A stretch of DNA of 27,348 bases. Origin: an uncultured Collinsella sp. GTDB lineage: Bacteria; Actinomycetota; Coriobacteriia; Coriobacteriales; Coriobacteriaceae. The stretch covers positions 1-27,348 of the forward strand of contig CABUIE010000021.1 of assembly GCA_902491565.1 (NCBI GenBank). The letters run 5' to 3'. A program made the translations under genes and the position numbers. Each line of letters begins with the position of its first letter. Position 1 is the first letter of the stretch. Below are positions 1-9,475 of the stretch, in pieces. The notes below the pieces were generated by a model. That model saw only the letters and a list, made by a program, of their open reading frames with translations. It made no database searches and was not told the DNA's origin.

Positions 1-4
1 GGGG

Positions 5-22
5 GAGCCAGTCCCCTGGCTC
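5..22 (-). terminator. Possible terminator hairpin, cut by window edge
   Basis: GAGCCAG (5-11) pairs with CTGGCTC (16-22) around a 4-nt loop, about 30 bp after the stop of the small leftward gene. The bases that would form a U-tract lie outside the window, and the four visible ones are C, so termination cannot be confirmed. Confidence 0.3.
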
Positions 23-52
23 GCCCGCTTTCAATCATGTAAATCGCCGTAT

Positions 53-271
53 CTACTCTGCAGACGAAGATCCACCATCAACGATTGCTTGCTCGGACTC
101 AGGAATCCCATCGGCACCCGTGCTCTGTTCTTGCTCCACCTCTTCGCTGATTGCGGAGGCGGGGGTCGAGCCCTTCGCACCCACGATGCAGGCGGCCCCA
201 AATCCCAACGCAATGGCAATCAAGGTCAAAATCACGTAGACAGGCCAATGGCGCTTAATATACGAAAACAC
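53..271 (-). CDS. Small single-pass membrane protein of unknown function
   Basis: This 72-residue protein was not recognised. It has a short basic N-terminus, one hydrophobic segment at about residues 11-31 and a Ser/Glu/Ala-rich hydrophilic tail, so it should be a single-span membrane protein or an uncleaved signal-anchor protein. The start is GTG at 271, preceded by AAGGAG seven bases upstream. It begins only 21 bp after the stop of the large M28-like gene and runs in the same direction, so the two are probably one transcript and may act together at the membrane. No catalytic motif is visible. That it is a real gene is fairly clear from the ribosome binding site and the operon spacing; its function is open. 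Confidence 0.7.
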   Translation of the reverse strand: MFSYIKRHWPVYVILTLIAIALGFGAACIVGAKGSTPASAISEEVEQEQSTGADGIPESEQAIVDGGSSSAE

Positions 272-292
272 GTTGACTCCTTAGAGCTCCGT

Positions 293-3200
293 CTACGAAC
301 GGCGGATAACCTCGGTCACGACCTCGGATACCGTAGCAATGTTCGTCGGGTTGACATTGTGGGGCAGGTCGTCCTCGGTACGAGCGCAAGCCAGACGCGT
401 GCCGTCCACGCCGGCGATGGTAAGGGCTCGGCGGCTCGCCTCGAGCGCAGCATAGGCATCGGTCTTGGCATAGGGCATCTCGAGCGCGCCACAATCGACA
501 TGGAACGACTTGCAGACCTTGCTGACCAGGTTCATGATGCGGCGATCGCCCTTGAGCAGTTGTTGTTCGCCCTCGACCGTCACCACCGAAAGCCTACCGG
601 CGCCGACGGATTCAAGATTGATAAAGAATACGCCGCGGAGCTTATCGCGATGCGAAGCCAAGAAGGCCTTCATGCCAGCGCCATCACAATCCGAGGCGCC
701 CGTTGCCACAAACCAGATATCGTGACCGAGCAGCTCATCATCGCCCATAGAGGCGACAGCCGAGAGCATATCTTCGGAAGAAGCGCCATCGGAAGACGTA
801 GCGCCACCCTTCCAGCCATCGTTATCGTCCTCGAAGTTATCCCACGAACCGATACCGCGACCGGACTTCTTGGCATCGTAATCGTCTTCGACGCCCAGCC
901 AGTCACTCATGCTGTCCTGCTCGTTTTTCTTTTTACGGCCGAACAGACCACCCAGGCCGCGCTTACGAGACTTGGGTGCCGCCGGGGCGGGAGCCGAAAT
1001 GGTCTCGATCGGCTGTGCGCCCGACGCAACGGGCATAGGAGGCGCAACGGGTGCCGATGTGGGTTCGGGGCCTTGGGCGGTAGCAAAGGGGTCGTTGACC
1101 TGTGCGGAGGGATCGGGAAGGTCGAACAGCGACGTGCGAGACGCAACGTTTGCCTGCTTCATAGACGGCAGCGACGGATCGGGGACCGAAGCCAGCGGAG
1201 ACGAGGAAGGTGCAGGCGACGGTGCCGACGCCGGATCGGGAACATTCATCTGCGGGCGCGGCGATGCCTGGGAGGAAATCTGGGCCATAAGGGAATCGAC
1301 CGTTTCGTCCTGGGTGGGAGCGACATTGGCAACCGTGGCACCGGAACCACTCGGGGTCGGCATGGTGAAAATCTGCGTGGAATAAGGCCTCGACTCATCC
1401 GTCTCGGGAGTCTCGGAAACCGCAGGCACTTCCTCCTGCTCGACCTCGGTCGAATCATCTTGCTCGGCTGCCGCGTATTGCTCTTCGTCAGAGTTGGCCT
1501 CGACGGGCTCGTCCTCGGCGGCATCTTGGATTTCGGCAGCATCAACAGGCTCGTCATCGTCTGCCGCGTCGCCCTGCTCATCGGAAACAGGAAGGGGCTC
1601 GGCAATCGCGGTGCCCTGTTTTTCAAACGTTATCGTGGAATCGAACTGCGCGGCATCAAACGACATGGTGCTATCGACGTGCTGCTGAGCCTCGAAAGAC
1701 GTCGTCGCTTCAACAACATCCGCGGACGCCGGTTGCTGGGACTCAAAGGACGTTGTAGCTTCGGCGGCTTCGACGGGCGCGGACTGCATAGCCTCGTTCT
1801 GCTCGAACTCTTGCGCCGCGAGCTCACGTGCCGCCTCGGCTGCCTGCTGCTGAGCGATAGCCTCCTGCTCGGCAGCCTCGCGTGCGGCAGCGCGCTTCTC
1901 CTCGAAATCGTCGACAAATTTCTTGCCCTTTGCAAACGCACCCTTAAAGAAGTTGGAAGCGCTGGCGCCAATCGACGAGAACGCGGATGCAATGTCGGCA
2001 TGCGGCGTTGCCGCGGGAATCTCGGCCGAGAAATCAGTATCGCTCTCGTAAGACACGCGCCTCGGTTGTTCAACGTAATCGTCGTCAGACTCGTCCGCAA
2101 CGTCTTGCGCCGGTGCGGCGGGAGCCAAAATGTCCAGTCCTGCCGCGGGATCGAACGCGGACACCGCCTCGGGATCGGCAACGGCAGCGGTAACCGCGGC
2201 AGACTCATCATCCGCAGCGACAACGGGCGCAGGCGCAGCCACGACGGGGGCAGGCTCGGGCTCAAACGTTGGCTCCTCGCCCTCCTCGTAATCGAGCGTG
2301 CAGGACTCGGGAAGCATTCCGAGCGCACGGATGGCATCCGAACCAAAGCGGATGTTGCCGGCGGCGTTGCGATAGAGCTTGGGCTCGGGCTCGGCAGACT
2401 CCTCCGCCGGCTCGGCAGCGGGAACCTCGTCATTGAACTCTTCGGCTTGGGCAGCCTGATTCTGATCCTCGGGCACGATAGCGCCGATCAGCGTCTCGTC
2501 GGCAGACGCACCCTCAAAGCCCTCGATTTGCTCGTCGAAAGCCTCACCCTGTTCGGGCTCGGTCTGAGCGTCGGGAGCAATCGGCTGACCGAATTCGTCC
2601 TCGGCGTAGGTAGGCTCTTCATACTCGATGGTGTTGCCGTAGTCGTTTTGCTGCTGGGCCGCGGCATATTCCGCCGCTGCGCGCGCCATTTCCTCGGCAC
2701 GACGCTTCTGCTCCCCAAAATAGGTATCGAACGGAACATCGTCGGGAAACTCGTTTTCGCCCTGGAAGGGAGCAACGTTGTCCATAACGCCGAGCATAGC
2801 GGCGACAGAAGACTTGTTGCACACCGCGCCAGACGTATAGGGAAGAATGTGGCGGTTAGAGATGATGTTTACCGCGTTGGCGAGTGCAACGAGGGAAGCG
2901 AGGATCGCGACAATCCACAGCAGAACCTTGAGCGCGCCGGGGAGCGGCAGAATACGCAGGATGGCAACGGCAGCGGGGGCAACCGTGGCAACGGGCAACA
3001 GCTTGGCGATGAGCGCACGATACGAAGCATAAGGCTCGCGGGCGAGCAGCTCAGCACGGGGAGAGTCGTAGTGTGCGACAACGACCACCGGGCGGTTACG
3101 CGGGGACGCGAGCGGGCCCGAGGCCTTGTGGTAGGCGATGACATTTTGGCTCACGCCCGTCTTGCCCAGGCGCGAAACCACGGGGTGGCCCGTGCGCTCG

Positions 3201-3484
3201 AGCACGTAAAGAACGGCGCCGACAATGGCCAGCAAGGTGCCGACCAAGCCGATACCGCCGCCGATGCCCATCAGCAGGGCGCCGGCAAACGCAAGAATAC
3301 CGGTAACGGCAAATGCCAACCTACTGGGCGCCGGGGCATTGAACTCCTGAACCTCGGGGTCAAAGCCGTGGTTGCGGAAGATCTGAGCGATATCTTCGGC
3401 AGCCAAGCGCTCTTCTTCGCTGCATGCCGGCGTAATGCCGGTGTTCTGCAGCAGGTGGTTAATATAGTTCTGGGTGTTCGCCAT
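293..3484 (-). CDS. Large membrane-embedded M28-peptidase-like protein with a giant disordered insert
   Basis: The 1063-residue protein resembles family M28 zinc aminopeptidases, but in two halves. The first half holds the metal-binding HYD (H138, D140) after a strongly hydrophobic beta strand, and a GAVCNKSS segment (219-226) where M28 enzymes usually have an Asp. The second half starts near residue 917 with a FVATGASDCDG segment, then FINLE (E958) and LPH (H1042). Between them lie about 660 acidic, Ala/Glu/Gln/Pro-rich residues that look disordered. Four membrane segments (about 56-95 and 157-205) flank the HYD strand; the positively charged loop between the pairs suggests a cytoplasmic enzyme-like domain. 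The Glu pair typical of M28 reads Ser-Asp, so activity is doubtful. The start is ATG at 3484 with GGAG five bases upstream; the reading frame continues further upstream without a good start signal. It is followed by the small membrane protein gene. Confidence 0.75.
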   Translation of the reverse strand: MANTQNYINHLLQNTGITPACSEEERLAAEDIAQIFRNHGFDPEVQEFNAPAPSRLAFAVTGILAFAGALLMGIGGGIGLVGTLLAIVGAVLYVLERTGHPVVSRLGKTGVSQNVIAYHKASGPLASPRNRPVVVVAHYDSPRAELLAREPYASYRALIAKLLPVATVAPAAVAILRILPLPGALKVLLWIVAILASLVALANAVNIISNRHILPYTSGAVCNKSSVAAMLGVMDNVAPFQGENEFPDDVPFDTYFGEQKRRAEEMARAAAEYAAAQQQNDYGNTIEYEEPTYAEDEFGQPIAPDAQTEPEQGEAFDEQIEGFEGASADETLIGAIVPEDQNQAAQAEEFNDEVPAAEPAEESAEPEPKLYRNAAGNIRFGSDAIRALGMLPESCTLDYEEGEEPTFEPEPAPVVAAPAPVVAADDESAAVTAAVADPEAVSAFDPAAGLDILAPAAPAQDVADESDDDYVEQPRRVSYESDTDFSAEIPAATPHADIASAFSSIGASASNFFKGAFAKGKKFVDDFEEKRAAAREAAEQEAIAQQQAAEAARELAAQEFEQNEAMQSAPVEAAEATTSFESQQPASADVVEATTSFEAQQHVDSTMSFDAAQFDSTITFEKQGTAIAEPLPVSDEQGDAADDDEPVDAAEIQDAAEDEPVEANSDEEQYAAAEQDDSTEVEQEEVPAVSETPETDESRPYSTQIFTMPTPSGSGATVANVAPTQDETVDSLMAQISSQASPRPQMNVPDPASAPSPAPSSSPLASVPDPSLPSMKQANVASRTSLFDLPDPSAQVNDPFATAQGPEPTSAPVAPPMPVASGAQPIETISAPAPAAPKSRKRGLGGLFGRKKKNEQDSMSDWLGVEDDYDAKKSGRGIGSWDNFEDDNDGWKGGATSSDGASSEDMLSAVASMGDDELLGHDIWFVATGASDCDGAGMKAFLASHRDKLRGVFFINLESVGAGRLSVVTVEGEQQLLKGDRRIMNLVSKVCKSFHVDCGALEMPYAKTDAYAALEASRRALTIAGVDGTRLACARTEDDLPHNVNPTNIATVSEVVTEVIRRS

Positions 3485-3682
3485 GTGCGCTCCACATCCA
3501 TAATCCGACAAATAGGCCCAATGCATGCACATTAGAACCGTATATAGTCGAAAGTATACCCCGAGCGAGCGCAAACGACCGAATTCGGGCCATCTTAACG
3601 CCCCGAGCGGACAAGGATATAGCCTAATCTCCATATCGGACTAAAATCATGGCAGCAAACCACCTTCTCATGCGAGGACTCT

Positions 3683-4705
3683 ATGACGGCAAGCGACACG
3701 ACCGAGACAATTAAAAAGGGTGCACCCGGGCCCGGTTTCGATAAAACGGCTCAGCGCATCCTCAACCTTTTCTTTGTACTCAACAGTTCTCCCGAACCGC
3801 TGACGACCGAGCAAATCGTCCTGGATTCCGATTTGGGGTACGGCTCGGGCAATATCGACTCAGACAAGCGCAAGTTCCGCCGCGATCGCGACAAGCTGCT
3901 CGAACGCGGCATCGTTATCAGGGAGGTTCGTGCTGCCGGAGCGCAGGAAACCGAGGAGAGCGCGTGGACGATCGACCGCGAGCACACGTTTGCCGCGGGC
4001 GGTCTCATCACCGCAGACGATGCCGACATCCTGCTCAACGCCATCGACCAGACACTCGCGGCAGGCTCATCCACCTTTGCCGCGCCGCTTGCCGACATTC
4101 GCTCCAAGATTGCCTACCTCACCGGCATGTCGACGACAGGAGAGGCACCGATCCGCCGCTCTCCCGCCGTCGATGCGGTATGGAGTGCCTTTGCCGAGCG
4201 TTGCGCGCTGCGCTTTTTGTACCAAAACGGACGCGGTGAACAACGCGAGCGGACCGTTTGCGTCTACGGCATGTTCGAGCGCGAGGGTACGGCATACTTC
4301 TGCGGCCTCGACAATGCCACCGGCAATATCAGAACATTCCGCTGCGACCGCATCATTCGCGCCTGGAGACCTTCGAAAACTTACGCCATTCCTGCGGATT
4401 TCAACCTCAACGATTACTTATTCTTTGAGTTCGATTTTGCCGACCGCCCACCCGTTGCGGCTACGTTCTCGTTCGCGCGTGAAGCGCAGGCCGATATGAT
4501 CAGCGGTCTCACACGCGGACGAGGCGAGCTCATGCGCACCGAAGCAGGTTGGACCTGGACCGTTGACGTGCGCGACTTTGAAGCCGCAGCCTCGTTTTGC
4601 ATGGCCCATGCCATGGATGGCATGAGGCCCGTCGCCCCCGATTCTCTCAAGCAGGCGTGGAATCACCTCATCGAAAGGACGGTGCACGAGCATGCCCGTG
4701 CGTAA
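3683..4705 (+). CDS. WYL-domain transcriptional regulator (PafB/PafC type), first of a pair
   Basis: A 340-residue protein with an N-terminal winged helix-turn-helix (about residues 20-75, starting at an AQRILNLFFVL helix) and a WYL domain from about 170 to 250 (RFLYQN, then AYFCGLD and FRCDRI), followed by a C-terminal WCX-like region. In this family the WYL domain senses a ligand, single-stranded DNA in some members, and controls the DNA-binding head; actinobacterial PafB and PafC act together in the DNA damage response. ATG at 3683 is preceded by GAGG with five bases between. The next WYL gene overlaps its end by 14 bp, so the two are translationally coupled and probably form a heterodimer. 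The 198-bp gap upstream is divergent from the M28-like gene. Equating it with PafB or PafC specifically is inference. Confidence 0.85.
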   Translation: MTASDTTETIKKGAPGPGFDKTAQRILNLFFVLNSSPEPLTTEQIVLDSDLGYGSGNIDSDKRKFRRDRDKLLERGIVIREVRAAGAQETEESAWTIDREHTFAAGGLITADDADILLNAIDQTLAAGSSTFAAPLADIRSKIAYLTGMSTTGEAPIRRSPAVDAVWSAFAERCALRFLYQNGRGEQRERTVCVYGMFEREGTAYFCGLDNATGNIRTFRCDRIIRAWRPSKTYAIPADFNLNDYLFFEFDFADRPPVAATFSFAREAQADMISGLTRGRGELMRTEAGWTWTVDVRDFEAAASFCMAHAMDGMRPVAPDSLKQAWNHLIERTVHEHARA

Positions 4706-5609
4706 ACTCACCAGCGAGCAAAGACTCTCGCGCGCCATCGACATCATGGAGGCCCTCTACGCCGCCGGCGAGAATGGCATGACACGAGGCGAGCTTTGCA
4801 GCCGCTTTGATATCACGGGGGCATCGCTCGACGAGATTCTCGAGATCGTCTCGACGCTTGCGGACCGAGAATCGGGTGCACGTATTATCTGTGAACGCCG
4901 CGGCGAGTGCGTGGTCCTCACCGGTGATGCGGGGCGCGTGCTACCGCTGCGCCTGAGTGCCGCCGAGGGCGCTGTGCTCAACCATGAACTTGAATCATTG
5001 GGGATCGAACCCCAAGCGGCGGCTCGAATACGGCGCGCCCTTCTTCCCAAAGAGCTCGGCTACAACCAGCGCGTCTTTGACACCGTCGCCCACGGATCGC
5101 ACTGGCAGCAGCTGAGCTGCGCCATTCGGGACGGCGTTCGCTGCCGCATCTCGTATCGCTCGATGGATGACACACAAGCGCGCGAGCGTTTGGTCGACCC
5201 CTTGCGCATCACAACAAACGGCGACCAAACGTATCTGATTGCCTGGGATGTCGCGGTCGACGAGCAGCGTACCTATCGTATGGATAAAATCGAGGGCCTG
5301 GTCTTGACCGACGACTCCGTCGTGCGCCACGCACCGGAGCCCGCGACCCTCCATGACTCCCTCGCCCAGGCGGAGCGGAGCGCGAAGCTTCTCATGCCGC
5401 GCGCCTTGGCAGAGCGCCTAGACTGGCCCGGCATCATGTCGATTGAACCCAATGGGGCGGACAGCTCAACGGTGAACGTACGCTACGGCTCCGAGCGCTG
5501 GCTGTTAAGCCAGGTAATCGCAGCGGGCGGGGCCATCCGCATCCTGGATGACCCCGCCCTGTCAGAGCGTCTGTGCGATATGGCAAAATCCCTCGTCTGT
5601 CCGCTTTAG
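4692..5609 (+). CDS. WYL-domain transcriptional regulator (PafB/PafC type), second of a pair
   Basis: A 305-residue protein with the same plan as its upstream neighbour: a helix-turn-helix head (about residues 8-60, RLSRAIDIMEALY then TRGELCSRFDIT) and a WYL domain at about 155-205 (CRISYRSM, RERLVDPLRI, QTYLIAWD, RTYRMDKI). The two proteins have different sequences, so this is an old pair, not a recent duplication. The ATG at 4692 lies inside the end of the first WYL gene, with AAGGA a little over ten bases upstream. It converges on dinG and the two stop codons overlap within 4 bp (5606-5609), leaving no room for a separate terminator between them. Sitting next to a DinG exonuclease-helicase fits a DNA-damage role, but the sequence does not prove this. 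Confidence 0.85.
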   Translation: MPVRKLTSEQRLSRAIDIMEALYAAGENGMTRGELCSRFDITGASLDEILEIVSTLADRESGARIICERRGECVVLTGDAGRVLPLRLSAAEGAVLNHELESLGIEPQAAARIRRALLPKELGYNQRVFDTVAHGSHWQQLSCAIRDGVRCRISYRSMDDTQARERLVDPLRITTNGDQTYLIAWDVAVDEQRTYRMDKIEGLVLTDDSVVRHAPEPATLHDSLAQAERSAKLLMPRALAERLDWPGIMSIEPNGADSSTVNVRYGSERWLLSQVIAAGGAIRILDDPALSERLCDMAKSLVCPL

Positions 5610-8500
5610 CGGCGCCGCTCGTGGCGCGCGCGCCACAGCTGTAGATAGTGCCCGATTTGTGCCGACTCGATGCGCTGATAGGAACTCGTGGGCAGCGACG
5701 TTAAGAATTTCTTGCCGTAGCCCTTCGTCACCAGGCGCGGGTCGGCCAAGATGAGTACGCCACAATCGGTCGATGAGCGAATGAGGCGACCGGCGGCCTG
5801 CTTGACCTCGAGCACGGCCTCGGGCAGCGAATAGCGCGCCCAAGCGCGGTCTTCACGCAGATTGCGCTCGCATGAGAGCGGGTCTGTGGGGCTCGAGAAC
5901 GGCAGCTTGGGGATGATGACACAGCGCAGCGTCTCGCCGCTGGCGTCAAACCCTTCCCAAAAGGCCTTAAGCGCAAAGAGTGATGAGGTCGGTTCGTTGA
6001 TAAAGCGATCGCGCAGACGGCGAGGAGACGAGTTGCGCTGCTGGCAGTTGAGCTCCAGACCCGCACGAGCCATCTTGGGCTCGACGCGAGCGTACAGTTC
6101 CTCCATGTCACGCCTGTTGGTGAACAGCGTGAGCACCGAGCCGCCCATAGCAAGATGAGCGTCGACCAGCACACGCTCGAGCGCCGAAAGGTAGCTCTCA
6201 CGATCGCGCGGATCGGGGATATCCCCAGCCACGACCACGGCCATATTCGAATCGAAGTCGTAGCTCGAATCCAAGTGCAGCGACGATGATGTCGAGGTGC
6301 CGATGCGATCGAGGCCGACGGCGTGGTTAAAGTGCTCAAAGCTCTTGGAAACCGTCATGGTCGCCGATGCAAAGATAGCCGTGTGGACCTCGGGCAGCCA
6401 CTCGGTTGCCAAGGCCTCACCAATATCGATGCGCTCCGCGGTCATCGACTCGCCGCCGGCGCGCAATCTGCGATTGACTTGCAGCGAGTACACGTAGTGT
6501 TCGTCGGTACCGTCAATGATGAGTTTGAGGTTCTCGGCCAACTCGTGTAGGCGGCGCGAGATATCACCCAGGTCGACAACAACCTCGGGCTTGTCGGCGG
6601 CGACGGCTTGTACCAGCGCGTCGACGCTCTTGTCAGCTTGTTCCAATGCGTCGATGGCAGTGTAGGCCGACTGTAAGAAATCATGCCAGTCGTCAGATTC
6701 GCGCAGCTCGGGGCCAATCCATAGATTGGCATTGTCATAACCCCCACGGGCACGGCGGCCGAGCTCGCGAACGCCATCGAACACGTCGGCGATTGCCATG
6801 CTCGCGCGCGCAACCGTCGACGTCGCCTTGGCAGTAAGGCCCAGATAGAGCGTAGAGCCCTCGGAGGTTGCCAAATCACGGGAAACCTGGCTTAGCGCGC
6901 CGGTGCTCGAGCCACCCAGGCGCTCAAACAGAACGCGTGACTCGTCCGCCGACACCACGCGCGCCCACTGGCGGCGCGCCTCGCGCTCGATGGAATGGGC
7001 CTCGTCGATTACCCAATGACGAATCGGAGGCAAAATCCTGCCCTCGGCCGCAACGTTGCGGAACAGCAGGGAATGGTTGGTGACCACCACATCGGCATGC
7101 GCCGCACGACGGCGAGCGCCGTGGACCAAACATTTATCAGGGAAAAACGGGCAGAGGCGACGAGCACACTCGCGCGAGGCCGTCGTAAAGTCGGGGCGGT
7201 TGACGCTGCGCCACCGAATGCCAAGTGAGTCGAGGTCGCCATCGGCTGATTGGCAGACGTACGCCATAATGACCGCGACCGCCGTGAGCGTGTCCGCCGG
7301 ATCGCGCTTGGTGGTAATCTCGACCTGGCCGCGGCTCATGCGCTCAAGCTTGCGCAGGCACGGATAGTGGTCATACCCCTTGAGAGCGCAAAATGACAGA
7401 CCACCGTCCAGTTGCTCGGCAAGTTTTGGCAGCTCATGGTACATGAGCTGGTCGGCGAGATTGTTCGATTTGGTCGCAATACCAACCGTGATGTTGTTAC
7501 GGCGTGCTGCCTCGGCAAAAGGCACCAGATAGGCCATCGATTTGCCGACGCCCGTGCCCGCCTCAATTACACGATGAGTGCCCGTGACCAGCGCATCGCG
7601 GACCTCGAGCGCCATCGCGATCTGCTCATCACGCGGCTCGTAGGTGGGGTACATGCGATTGACCAGGCCACCTGGCGCATAGTCTGCCTCAATCTCCTCA
7701 CGACTCGGCATCTTGAGGACCGGCAGTTCGTCGGCGTCCACCCGATCGTCGGCGCGATCGGCCTTGAGAACGTCAGCACGAGCGGCGCTGAGAGAGAAGA
7801 TAGAACCAGGGTTCTGCCCTGCCAAGAATGAGAAGATAGGACGATAGGACCAAGGCACATCCGGATGCATGTCGGCTAGGCGCGCCATGAGGCCCTGGGG
7901 CAAGTCGGTGAGCGCCACGAGCAACACGCGCCATACGCCACACAGGGCGTCGACGTCGGCATTGGCACGGTGTGATACCGAGTCACAGCCAAACAGATCG
8001 GCCATAAAAGACAGCTTGTGCGAGGCCAGGCGCGGAAGCGCGATGCGCGACAGCGCCAGCGAATCGATCCAAATATCGCTCACGTTGACGCCGCCTTTGA
8101 CCGACTCGATAAACGAGCGGTCGAACGTGGCGTTATGTGCGATTACCGGGCAACCACCGACAAAATCGGCGAGAGCGGCGACGGCCTCAACGGCCGACGG
8201 GGCATCTGCCACATCGGCATTTGTAATGCTCGTGAGCTCGGTAATCTCGGCGGGAATCAGCTGCTTGGGATGCACGAAGGTATCGAAGCGGTCGACGATC
8301 TCGCGGCCCGAAAGACGGGCCGCCGAGATCTCGATCAGCTCGTTGTCCTGCACCGAAAGACCTGTGGTCTCGGTATCGAGGACGATCACATCTTCCTCGA
8401 TAAGGCCGAAGGACTGCGTTTTGGCGCGTTCGGCAAGCGTGGCATAGGAGTCGATGACAAACTGCGGCGTTCCTGACGAAACCGCGTCCTCGATTAGCAT
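5606..8500 (-). CDS. dinG: DinG-family helicase with N-terminal DEDDh 3'-5' exonuclease domain
   Basis: A 964-residue protein. The first 200 residues are a proofreading-type exonuclease with all five DEDDh residues visible: D42 and E44 (DTETTG), D127 (AHNATFD), H177 and D182 (HRANADVD). An XPD/DinG-like superfamily 2 helicase follows: Walker A GTGVGKS (315-321), DEAH box VIDEAH (497-502), and four cysteines (C381, C445, C450, C457) placed as the iron-sulphur ligands of DinG. The C-terminal half has the family's FWEGFD and LPFSSPTDP segments. The architecture matches Gram-positive DinG, in which the exonuclease is fused on. It likely resolves unusual DNA or R-loop structures during repair. ATG at 8500 overlaps the end of ddl by 7 bp, so the two are translated from one message. 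Confidence 0.92.
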   Translation of the reverse strand: MLIEDAVSSGTPQFVIDSYATLAERAKTQSFGLIEEDVIVLDTETTGLSVQDNELIEISAARLSGREIVDRFDTFVHPKQLIPAEITELTSITNADVADAPSAVEAVAALADFVGGCPVIAHNATFDRSFIESVKGGVNVSDIWIDSLALSRIALPRLASHKLSFMADLFGCDSVSHRANADVDALCGVWRVLLVALTDLPQGLMARLADMHPDVPWSYRPIFSFLAGQNPGSIFSLSAARADVLKADRADDRVDADELPVLKMPSREEIEADYAPGGLVNRMYPTYEPRDEQIAMALEVRDALVTGTHRVIEAGTGVGKSMAYLVPFAEAARRNNITVGIATKSNNLADQLMYHELPKLAEQLDGGLSFCALKGYDHYPCLRKLERMSRGQVEITTKRDPADTLTAVAVIMAYVCQSADGDLDSLGIRWRSVNRPDFTTASRECARRLCPFFPDKCLVHGARRRAAHADVVVTNHSLLFRNVAAEGRILPPIRHWVIDEAHSIEREARRQWARVVSADESRVLFERLGGSSTGALSQVSRDLATSEGSTLYLGLTAKATSTVARASMAIADVFDGVRELGRRARGGYDNANLWIGPELRESDDWHDFLQSAYTAIDALEQADKSVDALVQAVAADKPEVVVDLGDISRRLHELAENLKLIIDGTDEHYVYSLQVNRRLRAGGESMTAERIDIGEALATEWLPEVHTAIFASATMTVSKSFEHFNHAVGLDRIGTSTSSSLHLDSSYDFDSNMAVVVAGDIPDPRDRESYLSALERVLVDAHLAMGGSVLTLFTNRRDMEELYARVEPKMARAGLELNCQQRNSSPRRLRDRFINEPTSSLFALKAFWEGFDASGETLRCVIIPKLPFSSPTDPLSCERNLREDRAWARYSLPEAVLEVKQAAGRLIRSSTDCGVLILADPRLVTKGYGKKFLTSLPTSSYQRIESAQIGHYLQLWRARHERRR

Positions 8501-9459
8501 GCAATGCCCGCTCGACGAAGGCCCATACGGATCAGGCTGTCACAGACCTGCGGGAACGTCATGTCGTCGGTGTGGCGGATCTCATCCGGATACAGCGACG
8601 TATCGGTCATGCCGGGAATGGTATTGGTCTCGAGGATAACGGGGCCGTCCTCGCTCACGATAAAATCGCTGCGCGAGATGCCCAGGCAACCGAGCGCCTT
8701 GTGAGCGGCACAGGCAAGCTCCTGGGCACGAGCGTAGTTCTCGGGTGAAATCTGCGCCGGAATGCGATGGATGTCCGTAGGGTCGACATATTTCACGTCC
8801 AGATCGTAGAACTCGCAGTCCTCGGGCTTACGAATCTCGACAATCGGCAGGGCGCGCACGTCATCTTCACCGTATACACCGACGGTGATCTCGGTACCCT
8901 CGATGCACTTCTCGACCAGCACTTTGTCGCCGTACTCAAACGCCTTGGCGATTGCCGCGGGCAGCTCGGAGGGCTCATGGACCAGGGAAATGCCATAGCT
9001 GGAACCGTTGACGGCCGGCTTCACAAAGCAGCGCTCGCCACAAACCTCGACGATATGATCGATATCGACTTCATCGCCCACCTCGAGCGCAAGGCCGGGG
9101 GCAACAGGAATGCCCGCCTTGGCGTACAGGAGCTTAGAGACCTCCTTGTCGGCACCGCAGGCGCTGGCAAGCACACCCGAGGCCGTGTAGGGGATACCCA
9201 GGGTCTCCATGGCGCCCTGCATGGCGCCATCCTCGCCGCCGGCACCGTGCATGGCGATAAACGCCACGTCAAAGCCGCCGGTCGCCATGGTTACCATAAA
9301 ATCATCGGTAGCCGTGTCGAGCAGCTCCACCGAAGTGTAGCCGGCCTCCTTCAAGGCAACCACGACGTTCTTTCCCGAATTGAGCGAGATCTCGCGCTCA
9401 GCGGAATGACCGCCCGCCAAGACCGCTACGTGCATGTTCTCTAGGCTTTTACCCGGCAT
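8494..9459 (-). CDS. ddl: D-alanine--D-alanine ligase
   Basis: This 321-residue ATP-grasp enzyme joins two D-alanines for the peptidoglycan stem peptide. It has the N-terminal GGHSAEREISL motif, the KPAVNGSSYGIS ATP-grasp loop, an FYDLDVKY segment, and ETNTIPGMTDTSL near the C-terminus with the metal-binding Asn. The Tyr that closes the VKY motif is the residue associated with D-Ala-D-Ala specificity (Phe in D-lactate-adding homologues), which predicts normal vancomycin-sensitive precursors. The start is ATG at 9459, with GAGGAGGAG about seven bases upstream; a second Met at codon 9 has no better signal. It shares a transcript with dinG and is divergent from rlmN across an 85-bp gap. Confidence 0.95.
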   Translation of the reverse strand: MPGKSLENMHVAVLAGGHSAEREISLNSGKNVVVALKEAGYTSVELLDTATDDFMVTMATGGFDVAFIAMHGAGGEDGAMQGAMETLGIPYTASGVLASACGADKEVSKLLYAKAGIPVAPGLALEVGDEVDIDHIVEVCGERCFVKPAVNGSSYGISLVHEPSELPAAIAKAFEYGDKVLVEKCIEGTEITVGVYGEDDVRALPIVEIRKPEDCEFYDLDVKYVDPTDIHRIPAQISPENYARAQELACAAHKALGCLGISRSDFIVSEDGPVILETNTIPGMTDTSLYPDEIRHTDDMTFPQVCDSLIRMGLRRAGIAC

Positions 9460-9475
9460 GGGCAGACTCCTCCTC

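Noticed and set aside
89..3535. A 1148-residue open frame on the + strand opposite the M28-like gene
   Set aside because: It is a GC-rich antisense shadow. It has no ribosome binding site, an Arg/Gly-rich composition and no recognisable domain, while the opposite strand has clear motifs and a good start.
3485..3682. Promoters in the gap between the M28-like gene and the first WYL gene
   Set aside because: TATACT- and TAAAAT-like -10 elements exist, but no -35 at suitable spacing, so none is listed.
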